DNA from: Bradyrhizobium sp. AUGA SZCCT0283
Lineage (GTDB): Bacteria; Pseudomonadota; Alphaproteobacteria; Rhizobiales; Xanthobacteraceae
Length of the DNA: 64,000 nucleotides
NCBI RefSeq assembly: GCF_018130385.1
Contig: NZ_JAFCLU010000012.1
Location: 166,022 to 230,021 of the forward strand
Direction: 5' to 3'
Part shown: piece after piece, positions 8,609 to 17,353 of the stretch
How the letters are laid out: each line of letters opens with the position of its first letter
Numbering within the stretch: position 1 is the first letter of the stretch
Notes under the pieces: generated by a model
What the model was told of the DNA's origin: nothing
Seen by the model: only the letters and a program-made list of their open reading frames with translations
Database searches by the model: none
Program-made: the position numbers and the translations under genes

Positions 8609-10111
8609 ATGAACGTTCAAACCCAGATCGACACAACTTCGCCCCGCACGACAGAGCATTTCGACGTCCTGATCGCCGGCGCCGGCATTTCGGGCGTTGG
8701 CGCCGCCTATCACCTCACCACGCAATGCCCGGGAACGAGCTTCGTCGCGCTGGAAGCGCAGAAGACGTTCGGCGGCACCTGGACCACCCACCGCTATCCC
8801 GGTATCCGCTCCGACAGCGACCTGCACACCTTCGGTTATCGCTTCAAGCCCTGGACGACAGCGCCGATCGCGAGCGCTCAGGAAATCCTGAAATACATGG
8901 GCGAGGTGATCGAGGAGAACGATCTCGCGCCTCACATCCGCTACCAGCACACCATCACCTCGGCGAAATGGTCGAGCGCGGAAAACCTCTGGACCATCGA
9001 AGCCACGCGGACCGACACCGGCGAAAAACTTCGCTTCACCACCAATTTCTTCTGGATGTGCCAGGGATACTACCGCCACACCGAGGGCTATACGCCGGAG
9101 TGGAAGGACATGGCCAGGTTCAAGGGCCCGATCGTCCATCCGCAGAAATGGCCTGAGGATCTCGACTACAAGAACAAGCGCGTGATCGTGATCGGCTCGG
9201 GCGCCACCGCAGCGACGCTGATCCCGGCGATGGCAGGCGATTGCGCGCATATCACCATGCTGCAGCGCTCGCCGACCTATTTCCGCACCGGGCGCAACGC
9301 GATCGAAATCGCCGAGCAGCTGCGCCAGTTGCAGGTCGACGAAAAGTGGATCCACGAGATCACGCGGCGAAAAATCCTGTTCGACCAGGACGCCTTCACC
9401 CGCAAGACATTTGAGGAGCCGGAAGCAGCGAAGAAGGATCTGCTGTCGGCGGTCGAAGCCTATCTCGGCAAGGACTACGACATCGCGACCCACTTCACGC
9501 CAAAATACCGGCCGTGGCGGCAGCGCATCGCGTTCATCCCGGACGGCGACCTGTTCCAGGGCATCAAATCCGGCAAGGCCTCCGTCGTCACCGACGAGAT
9601 CGACCGCTTCACCGAAAAGGGCATCCTGCTGAAGTCAGGCAAGGAGCTGGAGGCCGACATCATCGTGACCGCGACCGGCTTCAACCTCTGTGCCACTGGC
9701 GACATCGAATTCGCCGTCGACGGCAAGCCGCTCGATTTCGCCGATACCGTGACCTATCGCGGCATGATGTTCACCGGCGTGCCGAACCTGGTCTGGGTAT
9801 TCGGCTATTTCCGCGCGAGCTGGACGCTGCGCGTCGATCTGGTCGCCGACTTCGTCTGCCGGCTGCTCACGCACATGAAAGAGACCGGCGCGAAAAAGGT
9901 GACGCCGCAGCTCCGTCCCGAAGACCACAACATGCCGCTGTTGCCCTGGATCGATCCGGAAAACTTCAATCCCGGCTACATGATGCGCGGCATGCACCTC
10001 TTGCCCAAGCGCGGCGAAAAGCCGGAATGGCAGCACAACCAGGATTACTGGGCCGAGAAGGACGAATTCCCGGCGATCGATCTCAACGACAAGGCGTTCG
10101 TTTACGGATGA
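8609..10111 (+). CDS. Baeyer-Villiger-type flavin monooxygenase
   Basis: The 500-residue flavoprotein has the N-terminal FAD site GAGISG at residues 24-29, a second dinucleotide site GSGATA at 196-201 for NADPH, and between them the type I Baeyer-Villiger fingerprint FxGxxxHxxxWP, seen as FKGPIVHPQKWP at 171-182. Enzymes of this group insert oxygen next to a ketone or oxidise sulfur/thioamide compounds; the overall length and the early fingerprint resemble EthA-like members. Substrate is not predictable. It stands alone between a terminator upstream and a perfect hairpin downstream. Confidence 0.88.
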   Translation: MNVQTQIDTTSPRTTEHFDVLIAGAGISGVGAAYHLTTQCPGTSFVALEAQKTFGGTWTTHRYPGIRSDSDLHTFGYRFKPWTTAPIASAQEILKYMGEVIEENDLAPHIRYQHTITSAKWSSAENLWTIEATRTDTGEKLRFTTNFFWMCQGYYRHTEGYTPEWKDMARFKGPIVHPQKWPEDLDYKNKRVIVIGSGATAATLIPAMAGDCAHITMLQRSPTYFRTGRNAIEIAEQLRQLQVDEKWIHEITRRKILFDQDAFTRKTFEEPEAAKKDLLSAVEAYLGKDYDIATHFTPKYRPWRQRIAFIPDGDLFQGIKSGKASVVTDEIDRFTEKGILLKSGKELEADIIVTATGFNLCATGDIEFAVDGKPLDFADTVTYRGMMFTGVPNLVWVFGYFRASWTLRVDLVADFVCRLLTHMKETGAKKVTPQLRPEDHNMPLLPWIDPENFNPGYMMRGMHLLPKRGEKPEWQHNQDYWAEKDEFPAIDLNDKAFVYG

Positions 10112-10135
10112 GGCCAGTCGGCTGATGATCAGGCT

Positions 10136-10160
10136 GAGTGACGGGGACATCCCGTCACTC
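10136..10160. terminator. Perfect hairpin between two convergent genes
   Basis: GAGTGACGGG and CCCGTCACTC form a 10-bp stem with loop GACAT, placed between the stops of the convergent monooxygenase and methyltransferase genes. There is no T-run, but position and strength suggest a bidirectional terminator. Confidence 0.65.
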
Positions 10161-10168
10161 GACAGGTG

Positions 10169-11185
10169 TCAGCGGGGACGAGCCTCAATCACGTTGAAGC
10201 GGCCGGCTGCATAACTCGTGACCAGATCGAAGCCGCTCTGGTCGAGCAATTCGCGGTACTGGCCCTCGGTGCGCTCAAGCCCTCCGGGCCCGCGAAGCAT
10301 GTTCAGATCGCTCAACGCCTGCTCCCTGTCCTCGTCCGCCATTGTTGGCGTCTCCGGCATCAGCCGTTCCACCAAAAGCAGCTTGCCTCCGCCGGGGAGC
10401 GCCTTCCGACAGTTTTGCAGGATCGTGACACTGCGCGCATCGTCCCAGTCGTGAATGATGCTCTTGAGGATGACCGTATCAGCGATCGCCGGCACGGCCT
10501 TGAAGAAATCGCCGGCCACAAATTCCACGCGGTCATCGACACCGATCTGCCTGAGATGCTTGCTCGCGGCCTCGGCACATCTCGGAAGGTCGAAAACAGT
10601 TCCGCGCAGTTTCCGGTTTTGCTGCGCGATGGCGCCGAGCAATTCACCGGACCCGCCACCCACGTCCATCAAGTGGGGTATCCCGCTGAAGTCATAGGAC
10701 TGAAGGACATTCGGTGTGACAAGACGGGTAAGTTCCACCATCGCCGCGTTGAACTTGTCCACAATCTCCGGCGTCCGGCCCATCAGCTCGAAGCTGTCAT
10801 CAACGCCTTGAAGTTGCGCTCCGGTTTTGCCGGTCATGACGGATTCAAGCATTCCGCTCCAGGATTTTGAAAGCAGTTCGGTCTCAAGGATTGCCCAGCA
10901 CTTGAGCGAATGCATTGCGGAGCTATCGAGGCAGGCACCCACATCCGTCAACGCATAGCGATCTTCGCCGCTACGCGAACAGATGCCTATGGTGGAGAGC
11001 GCGGTGAGCAGGCGGCCAAGCGCCCGTTCATCTGCACCGGTTGCTTTGGCGAGCTTGCCAAGCGCCAGCGGTCCATCCCGCAGCAACTCGGCGAGCCCGA
11101 GTCTGGCCGCGACATAGATCACCGCCGTCACACGGTGCGACTGAATCAAATCGAAAAGCCTGAGGGCCGATACTTGCGATGACAT
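10169..11185 (-). CDS. SAM-dependent O-methyltransferase (plant COMT/hydroxyneurosporene type)
   Basis: The 338-residue protein has an N-terminal winged-helix dimerisation region (SSQVSALRLFDLIQSHRVTA and ALGKLAKATGADERALGRLL) and a C-terminal Rossmann methyltransferase with motif I DVGGGSG at residues 174-180, followed by LKSIIHDWDDA and LPGGGKLLLVER, which are hallmarks of the O-methyltransferase 2 family. Start at 11185 is chosen because AGGAGG lies 4 bases upstream. It methylates a hydroxyl of a small aromatic or related substrate in the cytoplasm, exact acceptor unknown. Divergent from the vanillate-type operon with 333 bases between. Confidence 0.85.
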   Translation of the reverse strand: MSSQVSALRLFDLIQSHRVTAVIYVAARLGLAELLRDGPLALGKLAKATGADERALGRLLTALSTIGICSRSGEDRYALTDVGACLDSSAMHSLKCWAILETELLSKSWSGMLESVMTGKTGAQLQGVDDSFELMGRTPEIVDKFNAAMVELTRLVTPNVLQSYDFSGIPHLMDVGGGSGELLGAIAQQNRKLRGTVFDLPRCAEAASKHLRQIGVDDRVEFVAGDFFKAVPAIADTVILKSIIHDWDDARSVTILQNCRKALPGGGKLLLVERLMPETPTMADEDREQALSDLNMLRGPGGLERTEGQYRELLDQSGFDLVTSYAAGRFNVIEARPR

Positions 11186-11399
11186 CGCGCCTCCTTTTGC
11201 CGTGGCTGTTGCGAATTCCGAGTGTGATCTCCCTGCGGGCTTGCCGAGCGCTGCTCGGAATTGGATTGGCGCTACGGCTTTCGCCGGCCATTGCCAGTGC
11301 GCGGCGGGAGTTATTCGCTCCGACGACGCCTGCAAGCACGTCCCTGGGAGTTGCGCGCTCGACCCGCGACCAAGGGTGACGGCTAACCGGAATCGGTGA

Positions 11400-11518
11400 A
11401 ATGATACAGTTCACAAAAATCATGTATACTTTAATGGTAATATGATACTGATAGACCTTTGATTTGCCATTTATTTGTAATTTCTGTATACATCTTGCAC
11501 TCAACATGGAGTGCAGCC
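11400..11518 (+). promoter_or_regulatory. AT-rich control region of the vanA-like operon with GTATAC palindromes
   Basis: The 333-base gap 11186-11518 carries no gene. Its last 120 bases turn sharply AT-rich and hold two GTATAC cores: a perfect 8-bp palindrome TGTATACA at 11485-11492, about 27 bases before the oxygenase start, and a looser copy at 11424-11429. A GntR/FCD regulator is encoded in the same operon, and several regulators of that subfamily bind sites centred on GTATAC, so these are candidate operators. A -10-like TATGAT is at 11441, but no convincing -35 partner. Confidence 0.5.
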
Positions 11519-12568
11519 ATGCCGTCATCGTTCCCGCTCAATGCCTGGTACGCCGCCGCCTGGGATGTCGACCTCAAGCACGCGCTGTTTCCGCGCACGA
11601 TCTGCGGCAAGCATGTCGTGATGTACCGCCAGTCCGACGGACAGGTGTGTGCGCTCGAAGACGCCTGCTGGCACCGGCTGGTGCCGCTCTCGAAGGGACG
11701 ACTCGACGGCGACACCGTCGTCTGCGGCTATCACGGGCTGAAGTTCAATGCGCAGGGCCGTTGCACCTACATGCCCTCGCAGGACACCATCAACCCTTCG
11801 ACCTGCGTGCGCTCCTATCCCGTGGTCGAACGGCACCGTTTCATCTGGCTGTGGATGGGCGATCCCGCGCTGGCCGATCCCGCGCTGGTGCCCGATATGC
11901 ACTGGAACGACGATCCCGCCTGGGCCGGCGACGGCAAGACCATTCATGTGAAGTGCGACTACCGCCTCGTGGTCGACAATCTGATGGACCTCACCCACGA
12001 GACCTTCGTGCATGGCTCCAGCATCGGCAACGACCACGTCGCCGAAGCCCCGTTCGACGTCACCCATGGCGACAAGACGGTGACCGTGACGCGCTGGATG
12101 CATGGCATCGACGCCCCGCCATTCTGGACCGCGCAGTTGGGCAAGCCCGGCCTGGTCGACCGCTGGCAGATCATCCATTTTCAGGCGCCCGGCACCGTCA
12201 ATATCGACGTCGGCGTCGCCCCCGCCGGCACCGGCGCGCCGGAGGGCGACCGCTCGCAGGGCGTCAACGGTTTTGTGCTCAACACCATGACGCCGGAGAC
12301 CGAAACCACCTGTCACTATTTCTGGGCCTTCGTCCGCAATTACCGGACATCAGAGCAGAAGCTGACCACCGAGATCCGCGAAGGCGTTTCCGGCATCTTC
12401 CGCGAGGATGAAATCATCCTCGAAGCCCAGCAGCGCGCCATGAACGAAAATCCGGACCGCACCTTCTACAACCTCAACATCGATGCAGGGGCGATGTGGG
12501 CGCGGCGCGTGATCGACCGCATGGTGGCGCGCGAGACCGCGCCGCAAAGCGTGCAAGCCGCGGAGTAA
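11519..12568 (+). CDS. vanA: Rieske oxygenase, vanillate O-demethylase oxygenase type
   Basis: The 349-residue protein carries a Rieske [2Fe-2S] motif with Cys50, His52, Cys69 and His72 (CWH and CGYH) and the mononuclear iron site in NLMDLTHETFVH with Asp157, His160 and His165. Length, the start FPLNAWYAAAWD and the end segment LNIDAGAMWARRVIDR agree with VanA, which oxidatively demethylates vanillate to protocatechuate in the cytosol using electrons from VanB. ATG 11519 has GGAG seven bases upstream. It is the first gene of a three-gene operon with a GntR regulator and a VanB-like reductase. A related methoxy- or sulfonated aromatic substrate cannot be excluded. Confidence 0.82.
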   Translation: MPSSFPLNAWYAAAWDVDLKHALFPRTICGKHVVMYRQSDGQVCALEDACWHRLVPLSKGRLDGDTVVCGYHGLKFNAQGRCTYMPSQDTINPSTCVRSYPVVERHRFIWLWMGDPALADPALVPDMHWNDDPAWAGDGKTIHVKCDYRLVVDNLMDLTHETFVHGSSIGNDHVAEAPFDVTHGDKTVTVTRWMHGIDAPPFWTAQLGKPGLVDRWQIIHFQAPGTVNIDVGVAPAGTGAPEGDRSQGVNGFVLNTMTPETETTCHYFWAFVRNYRTSEQKLTTEIREGVSGIFREDEIILEAQQRAMNENPDRTFYNLNIDAGAMWARRVIDRMVARETAPQSVQAAE

Positions 12569-12572
12569 GACC

Positions 12573-13325
12573 ATGAGCGAACGCGACGCCGAGCGCTCCG
12601 TCTCGCAGACCGTGCGCGCGCAGCTCGCGCTGCGCGACATGATCCTGTCGGGGCGGCTGCGCTCGGGCGAGCGCATCAGCGAATTGCAGGCGGTCGATAT
12701 CACGGGCGTGTCGCGGACGCCGGTGCGGCTGGCGCTGGTGCGGCTGGAGGATGAAGGACTGCTGCAGGCGATCCCCTCCGGCGGCTTCATGGTGAAGGCG
12801 TTTACCGAACGCGACATCCTCGACTCGATCGAGCTGCGCGGCACGCTGGAGGGCCTCGCCGCCCGCTTTGCGGCCGAGCGCGGCGCGAGCGCGCGCAGCC
12901 TCGAGCCCTTGAAGGAATGCCTCGGCGATCTCGACCAACTGGTCCGGCAGGACCCGATTTCAGTCGAGGCCTTTTCCGCCTATGTGACGATGAACGCGCG
13001 CTTTCATGCGCTGCTCAACGAACTCTCGGCAAGCGCGCCGCTGATCCGCGAGATCGATCGCGTCTCTGCGTTGCCGTTCGCTTCGCCAAGCGCGTTCGTG
13101 ATGGCGCAGTCGGCGTTGCCGGAAGCGCATCAGATCCTGCTGCTCGGGCAGGATCATCACCGCATCGTGGTCGACGCCATCGAGAACCGCGAGGGCGCGC
13201 GGGCCGAGGCCGTGATGCGCGAGCATTCCCGTCTCGCCGCGCGCAATCTGCGGCTGGCAATTCGCAATCGCACGCATCTCGATTTACTGCCAGCACTCGC
13301 CCTTTTGAAAACGTCAGTCGAATAG
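12573..13325 (+). CDS. GntR-family regulator with FCD ligand domain
   Basis: The 250-residue protein has an N-terminal winged helix (VRAQLALRDMILSGRLRSGERISE, then VDITGVSRTPVRLALVRLEDEGL) and an all-helical C-terminal FCD domain starting with LDSIELRGTLEGLAARFAAER. It begins 4 bases after the vanA stop with GGAG in the vanA end serving as ribosome site, so it is translated from the same mRNA. By position it should control the operon in response to the aromatic substrate, probably as a repressor (VanR-like) acting at the GTATAC sites upstream; this is inference. Confidence 0.85.
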   Translation: MSERDAERSVSQTVRAQLALRDMILSGRLRSGERISELQAVDITGVSRTPVRLALVRLEDEGLLQAIPSGGFMVKAFTERDILDSIELRGTLEGLAARFAAERGASARSLEPLKECLGDLDQLVRQDPISVEAFSAYVTMNARFHALLNELSASAPLIREIDRVSALPFASPSAFVMAQSALPEAHQILLLGQDHHRIVVDAIENREGARAEAVMREHSRLAARNLRLAIRNRTHLDLLPALALLKTSVE

Positions 13326-13333
13326 AGGCCGCC

Positions 13334-14320
13334 ATGCGTTTTGCCGAGCAATGGAGCTGGTGCACCGTCGAGGCCATCCACGACGTGACGCCCACGATCC
13401 GGGAATTCAGACTGCGCCCCGAGAACGGCCGCGTGCCGCCCTACCCCGCCGGCAGCCATATCGGCGTCACCGTGCTGATCGACGGGCAGCCCGCGCGGCG
13501 CTCCTATTCGCTGGTGGAGAACGGCGATGCCGGCACCTACCGGATCGCGGTGCGACTGGCGCCGGACAGCCGCGGCGGCTCGCGCGGCATGTGGAATTTG
13601 CAGGCCGGCGCGCGGATCGAGACTTCAAATCCAGCGTCCTTGCTCGAGATCGACTGGACACGGAAGAACTATTGCCTGATCGCCGGCGGCATCGGCATCA
13701 CGCCGATCACAGCTATCGCAGCCGCGCTGCGCCGCAGGAATATCGGCGCTCCCCTGCACTACGCCGTCAAATCACGCGGCGATGCGGCGTTCGTCGACGA
13801 GCTCTCGGCGCTGCTCGGCGATCTCTTGATCGTGCACGCCTCCGATGAAGGCGCCCGGCTCGACCTCGAAGCCACCTTCCGCGCTTTGCCTGACGATGCC
13901 ATCACCATCATGTGCGGACCGATGCGGATGCTGGAGGCCGCGCGGCGCGCCTGGAATGATGGGGGACGCGCGCCGGCCGATCTGCGCTATGAGACTTTCG
14001 GCTCCAGCGGCCTGAAGCCGACCGCAAAATTCCGCGTACGGCTAAAGGATACTGACACCGAACTCGTCGTGCCGCAGAACAGCTCGATGCTCGACGCCCT
14101 GAACGGTGCCGGCTATGAGGTGATATCGGATTGCCAGCGCGGCGAATGCGGCGTCTGCGCCGTCGACGTCGTTGCCGTCGAGGGCGAGATCGATCATCGC
14201 GACGTGTTCTTCAGCGATCAGCAGAAGCACGACAACCGCAAGATCTGCCCCTGCGTGTCGCGCGCGATCGGTGTCGTCACCATTGATACGCTGTACCGGC
14301 CGGAAGCGGCGCATCGTTAA
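13334..14320 (+). CDS. vanB: VanB-type ferredoxin reductase (FMN/NAD plus 2Fe-2S)
   Basis: The 328-residue protein has an N-terminal flavin domain (PAGSHIGV and RRSYSL typical of FMN binding), an NAD domain opening with AGGIGITPI, and a C-terminal plant-type [2Fe-2S] ferredoxin with CQRGECGVC and a fourth Cys in ICPC. This architecture is that of phthalate dioxygenase reductase and VanB, which feeds electrons to the Rieske oxygenase. The same frame is open far upstream, but the ATG at 13334, 8 bases after the regulator's stop and preceded by AGAGG, gives the family length. Confidence 0.87.
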   Translation: MRFAEQWSWCTVEAIHDVTPTIREFRLRPENGRVPPYPAGSHIGVTVLIDGQPARRSYSLVENGDAGTYRIAVRLAPDSRGGSRGMWNLQAGARIETSNPASLLEIDWTRKNYCLIAGGIGITPITAIAAALRRRNIGAPLHYAVKSRGDAAFVDELSALLGDLLIVHASDEGARLDLEATFRALPDDAITIMCGPMRMLEAARRAWNDGGRAPADLRYETFGSSGLKPTAKFRVRLKDTDTELVVPQNSSMLDALNGAGYEVISDCQRGECGVCAVDVVAVEGEIDHRDVFFSDQQKHDNRKICPCVSRAIGVVTIDTLYRPEAAHR

Positions 14321-14418
14321 GCGAATTTCGTTAGGATGCCGAATATCCGCTCTGCGCCATGAACCGCGACTACCGGCAAACGGATGCGCACGCGCGCGGT
14401 CTTTAAGCGATGGCTTGA

Positions 14419-14781
14419 TCAGCCGCAATTCCAGATCGGCCCGATCGGTGTCCGCGTCCAGCAAGGGCCGAAACTGCCGCCATTGTAGCGGCCGCCGTAG
14501 AAGCCAGGCCGGCCGAAATAGTGCCAGTCGCCATCGTACCCGTAGTAACTTGGGACTGGATCGATATACCAGGGGCGCTGGTTGCGGCGCGCCATGCGCC
14601 AAGCCGAAGCTTTCCGGGCGTAAGCTGGAAGACTGTTATTCGGCGGCTGCTGATAGCCGGGCAGGAAACCGTATCCGTGCCAGCGTGGCGCCGGCCGCTT
14701 ATGAACCGGCGCAGCCGGCGCGACGACCGGCAGCAGCGACAGGACGATAGCAATCAATGGAAGCACGAGGCGCGACATCAA
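14419..14781 (-). CDS. Small secreted Tyr/Gly/Trp-rich hypothetical protein
   Basis: The 120-residue product starts with a signal peptide (LVLPLIAIVLSLLPVVAPAA) and continues as an aromatic-rich sequence, for example WYIDPVPSYYGYDGDWHYFG, ending in GPCWTRTPIGPIWNCG with two Cys that could form a disulfide. I know of no assigned function; proteins with this kind of tail are frequent as short exported hypotheticals in Bradyrhizobium. It stands alone, convergent with vanB. Confidence 0.65.
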   Translation of the reverse strand: MMSRLVLPLIAIVLSLLPVVAPAAPVHKRPAPRWHGYGFLPGYQQPPNNSLPAYARKASAWRMARRNQRPWYIDPVPSYYGYDGDWHYFGRPGFYGGRYNGGSFGPCWTRTPIGPIWNCG

Positions 14782-14936
14782 CGCACCATAGACGGCCGGC
14801 TGTTGAGAGGCGATTCAAATCTGAGTGCACGGTGCAGCTGCTTTCGGTTCGCTTGCGAAACGACTGCTCTGCGCCGGCTGGCCGGACTAACTTAGGCGCC
14901 TCAACTCTCGTATCTGGTACCCAATCTCATCACACC

Positions 14937-16580
14937 CTAGGCCGACACCGGAAACCTCACGGCCTCCAGCGCCGTCTTGCCGCGGATCATGTCGGAGGCC
15001 TTGTCGGCGATCATCAATGTCGAAGCGTTGAGATTGGCCGAGATCATCCGCGGCATGATCGAGGCGTCGACGACGCGCAGTCCCTGCAGCCCGTGCACGC
15101 GCAATTGGTCGTCGACGACGGCCCACTTGGCATCCGCCGGTCCCATGCGGCAGGTGCAGCCGGGATGGAACGTGGTGGTGCCGCGCTCGGTGGCGGCGGC
15201 GAGGAATTCATCGTCGCTTTGCACCTTGGGCCCGGGGAAATCCTCATACGCATAATACGGCGCGAGCGGCGCGGACGCGAGCAGCCGGCGCGCCAACTTC
15301 ATACCGGCGACGACGACGCGACGGTCGATCTCCTCGACCAGATAGTTGGTCTGGATGATCGGCGGCGCGAACGGGTCGGCGGAGCGGATGCGGACATAAC
15401 CGCGGCTCTCCGGGCGCTGCTGCCATGAGGCAACCGTCATGCCGGGCTCATCCTCGAGCTGGCCCTGCACGCCTTCCTTGTAGCTCGCCGGCGTGAACGT
15501 GAGCTGCAGGTCGGAGCTCTCGGTGGTCTCGCCGGAATGCCAGAAGCAGTAGACCATGGTCGGCGACAGCGAGAGCAGGCCGCGCCGCGTCGTCGCCCAT
15601 TTCAGCGCCTCGACCCACAGGCTCAGGCCGCGCCGGAGCTCATTGATGGTCCTGATGTTCTTGACGCGCGCGACCGAACGCGGCGCGTAGTGATCCTGCA
15701 AGCCCTCGCCGACGCCGGGCAGCGCATGACGCACTTCGATGCCATGCGATTGCAGCAATTCCGGCGAACCGACGCCGGACAATTGCAGCAACTGCGGCGA
15801 GTTGTAGGTGCCGCCGGACAGAATAACTTCCTTGTTGGCGCGCACCTCGATCGGTGTGCCGCCCTTGCCGCCCTTGAGATAACGCACGCCGACCGCGCGC
15901 TTGCCCTCGAAGATGAGGTTGGTGACATGCGCATGCGTGCGCACATCGACATTGCCCCGCTTGCGCGCCGGATGCAGGAACGCCTTCGCGGCGCTCATGC
16001 GCAGGCCGTTCTCGATGGTGCGCTGGCAGTAGGACACGCCCTCCTGGATCGCGCCGTTGTAATCGGGGTTGCGCGGAATGCCGAGGCTCATGGCGCCCTC
16101 CATGAAGGCCTCGCACAGCGGGTCCTGCCAGTCCATCGTGGTGACGGTGAGATTACCTTCGCGCCCGCGATAGGTCTCGTCGCCCTCGCCGACCCGCCGC
16201 TCCAGCCGCTTGAAATAGGGCAGGATGTCCGGATAGCCCCAGCCGCGATTGCCGAGTTGCGCCCAGGTGTCGAAATCCTGGCGCTGGCCGCGGTTGTAGA
16301 TATGGCCGTTGATCGATGACGATCCGCCCAGTGTCTTGCCACGCGGCGCATAGATGCTGCGGCCGCCGGTCCATGGGCCCGGCTCTTGGCTGTAGCCCCA
16401 GTTGACGCTCTTCATGTGGAACGTCTTGATGAAGCCGGCCGGCAGATGAATGTAGGGGTGCCAGTCCGTCGGCCCCGCTTCCAGCACGCAGATACGGGCC
16501 GTCAAATCTTCACTGAGCCGGTTGGCGAGCACGCTGCCTGCGGAGCCCGCGCCGATAATCACGTAATCGAACGTTTCCAT
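14937..16580 (-). CDS. GMC-family oxidoreductase (choline dehydrogenase-like)
   Basis: The 547-residue flavoprotein opens with the FAD site GAGSAG at residues 11-16, has the GMC signature in PRGKTLGGSSSINGHIYNRG, and a C-terminal catalytic region with FHPGCTCRMG and later NASTLMIADKASDMI. The family oxidises alcohols (choline, aliphatic alcohols, polyethylene glycol and others) with FAD. BetA would be a possible name, but no betB or betI is nearby, so I leave the substrate open. It lies 27 bases after the GNAT gene on the same strand and is probably cotranscribed. Confidence 0.9.
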   Translation of the reverse strand: METFDYVIIGAGSAGSVLANRLSEDLTARICVLEAGPTDWHPYIHLPAGFIKTFHMKSVNWGYSQEPGPWTGGRSIYAPRGKTLGGSSSINGHIYNRGQRQDFDTWAQLGNRGWGYPDILPYFKRLERRVGEGDETYRGREGNLTVTTMDWQDPLCEAFMEGAMSLGIPRNPDYNGAIQEGVSYCQRTIENGLRMSAAKAFLHPARKRGNVDVRTHAHVTNLIFEGKRAVGVRYLKGGKGGTPIEVRANKEVILSGGTYNSPQLLQLSGVGSPELLQSHGIEVRHALPGVGEGLQDHYAPRSVARVKNIRTINELRRGLSLWVEALKWATTRRGLLSLSPTMVYCFWHSGETTESSDLQLTFTPASYKEGVQGQLEDEPGMTVASWQQRPESRGYVRIRSADPFAPPIIQTNYLVEEIDRRVVVAGMKLARRLLASAPLAPYYAYEDFPGPKVQSDDEFLAAATERGTTTFHPGCTCRMGPADAKWAVVDDQLRVHGLQGLRVVDASIMPRMISANLNASTLMIADKASDMIRGKTALEAVRFPVSA

Positions 16581-16607
16581 CGTATCGTTTCTAGCGCGGC
16601 CTTGTCG

Positions 16608-17201
16608 TCACCGCGTCTTTTCGTTGAGTTGATAATTGAGATGGGCCTTCACCGTCGGCCATTCGCTGGCGATGATGCTGTAAACCACGGTGTCGCGCAA
16701 CGTGCCGTTCGGCGCGATCTGGTGGCTTCTCAGAATACCGTCCTGCTTGGCGCCCAGACGCTCGATGCCGCGCCGGCTCTGATGATTGAAGAAATGCGTG
16801 CGGAACTCTACCGCAATGCAATTGAGCTTCTCGAAGGCATGCGTCAGCAGCAGCAATTTGCACTGGGTGTTGAGCGCGCTGCGCTGCACGCGCTTGGCGT
16901 ACCAGGTCGAGCCGATTTCGACGCGGCGATTGGCGGCATCGACGTTCATATAGGTCGTCATGCCCGCGACCTTGCCTTCGGCATCAAACACCGTGAACGG
17001 CAGCATCGAGCCGGCCGCGAACAGGCCGAGGCGGCGGTCGATTTCCTTTTTCATGTTTTCGGCGGTCGGGATGAAAGTGTACCAGAGCTTCCACAGCTCA
17101 CCGTCGCTCACGGCTTCCACGAGTCCATCGATGTGATCGTGCGACAGCGGCTCCAGCCGCGCGTGCGCGCCCTGCAGGGTAACCGGTTCAAGAAAGGCCA
17201 T
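16608..17201 (-). CDS. GNAT-family N-acetyltransferase (RimJ-like)
   Basis: A 197-residue acetyltransferase of the Acetyltransf_3/RimJ-RimL type: the N-terminal VTLQGAHARLEPLSHDHIDGL and the central IGSTWYAKRVQRSALNTQCKLLLLTHAFEKLNCIAVEFR pattern, where helix and beta bulge bind acetyl-CoA, are characteristic. Protein or small-molecule amine substrate unknown. It precedes the GMC oxidoreductase by 27 bases. Confidence 0.8.
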   Translation of the reverse strand: MAFLEPVTLQGAHARLEPLSHDHIDGLVEAVSDGELWKLWYTFIPTAENMKKEIDRRLGLFAAGSMLPFTVFDAEGKVAGMTTYMNVDAANRRVEIGSTWYAKRVQRSALNTQCKLLLLTHAFEKLNCIAVEFRTHFFNHQSRRGIERLGAKQDGILRSHQIAPNGTLRDTVVYSIIASEWPTVKAHLNYQLNEKTR

Positions 17202-17224
17202 TTAATTCTCCACTGCCAGCCGCA

Positions 17225-17335
17225 TCATTGCCTGCGACAAACGCGAAGCGTTTGCGCAAGGGAGCGCAGCGACGAAGCAATCCACCTAGCCCCGTGTGGT
17301 GGCATGGATTGCTTCGCTGCGCTCGCAATGACGGG
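17225..17335. repeat. Interspersed palindromic repeat, CATTGC...GAAGCAATCC type, copy 1
   Basis: Begins CATTGCCTGCGACAAACGCG with an AAACGCGAAGCGTTTGCGCAAGGGAGCG insert, has GACGAAGCAATCCA and its complement TGGATTGCTTCG, and ends GCTCGCAATGACGG. Ends are inverted copies of each other, so the RNA folds into a long stem. Other copies lie at 31186, 45878 and 48886. Confidence 0.85.
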
Positions 17336-17353
17336 GTTAGCATCTGCCGCGTA

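Noticed and set aside
12917..13333. Long N-terminal extension of the VanB-like frame overlapping the GntR gene.
   Set aside because: The ATG at 13334 has a ribosome site and gives the family's usual length; the extension is the out-of-frame shadow of the regulator.
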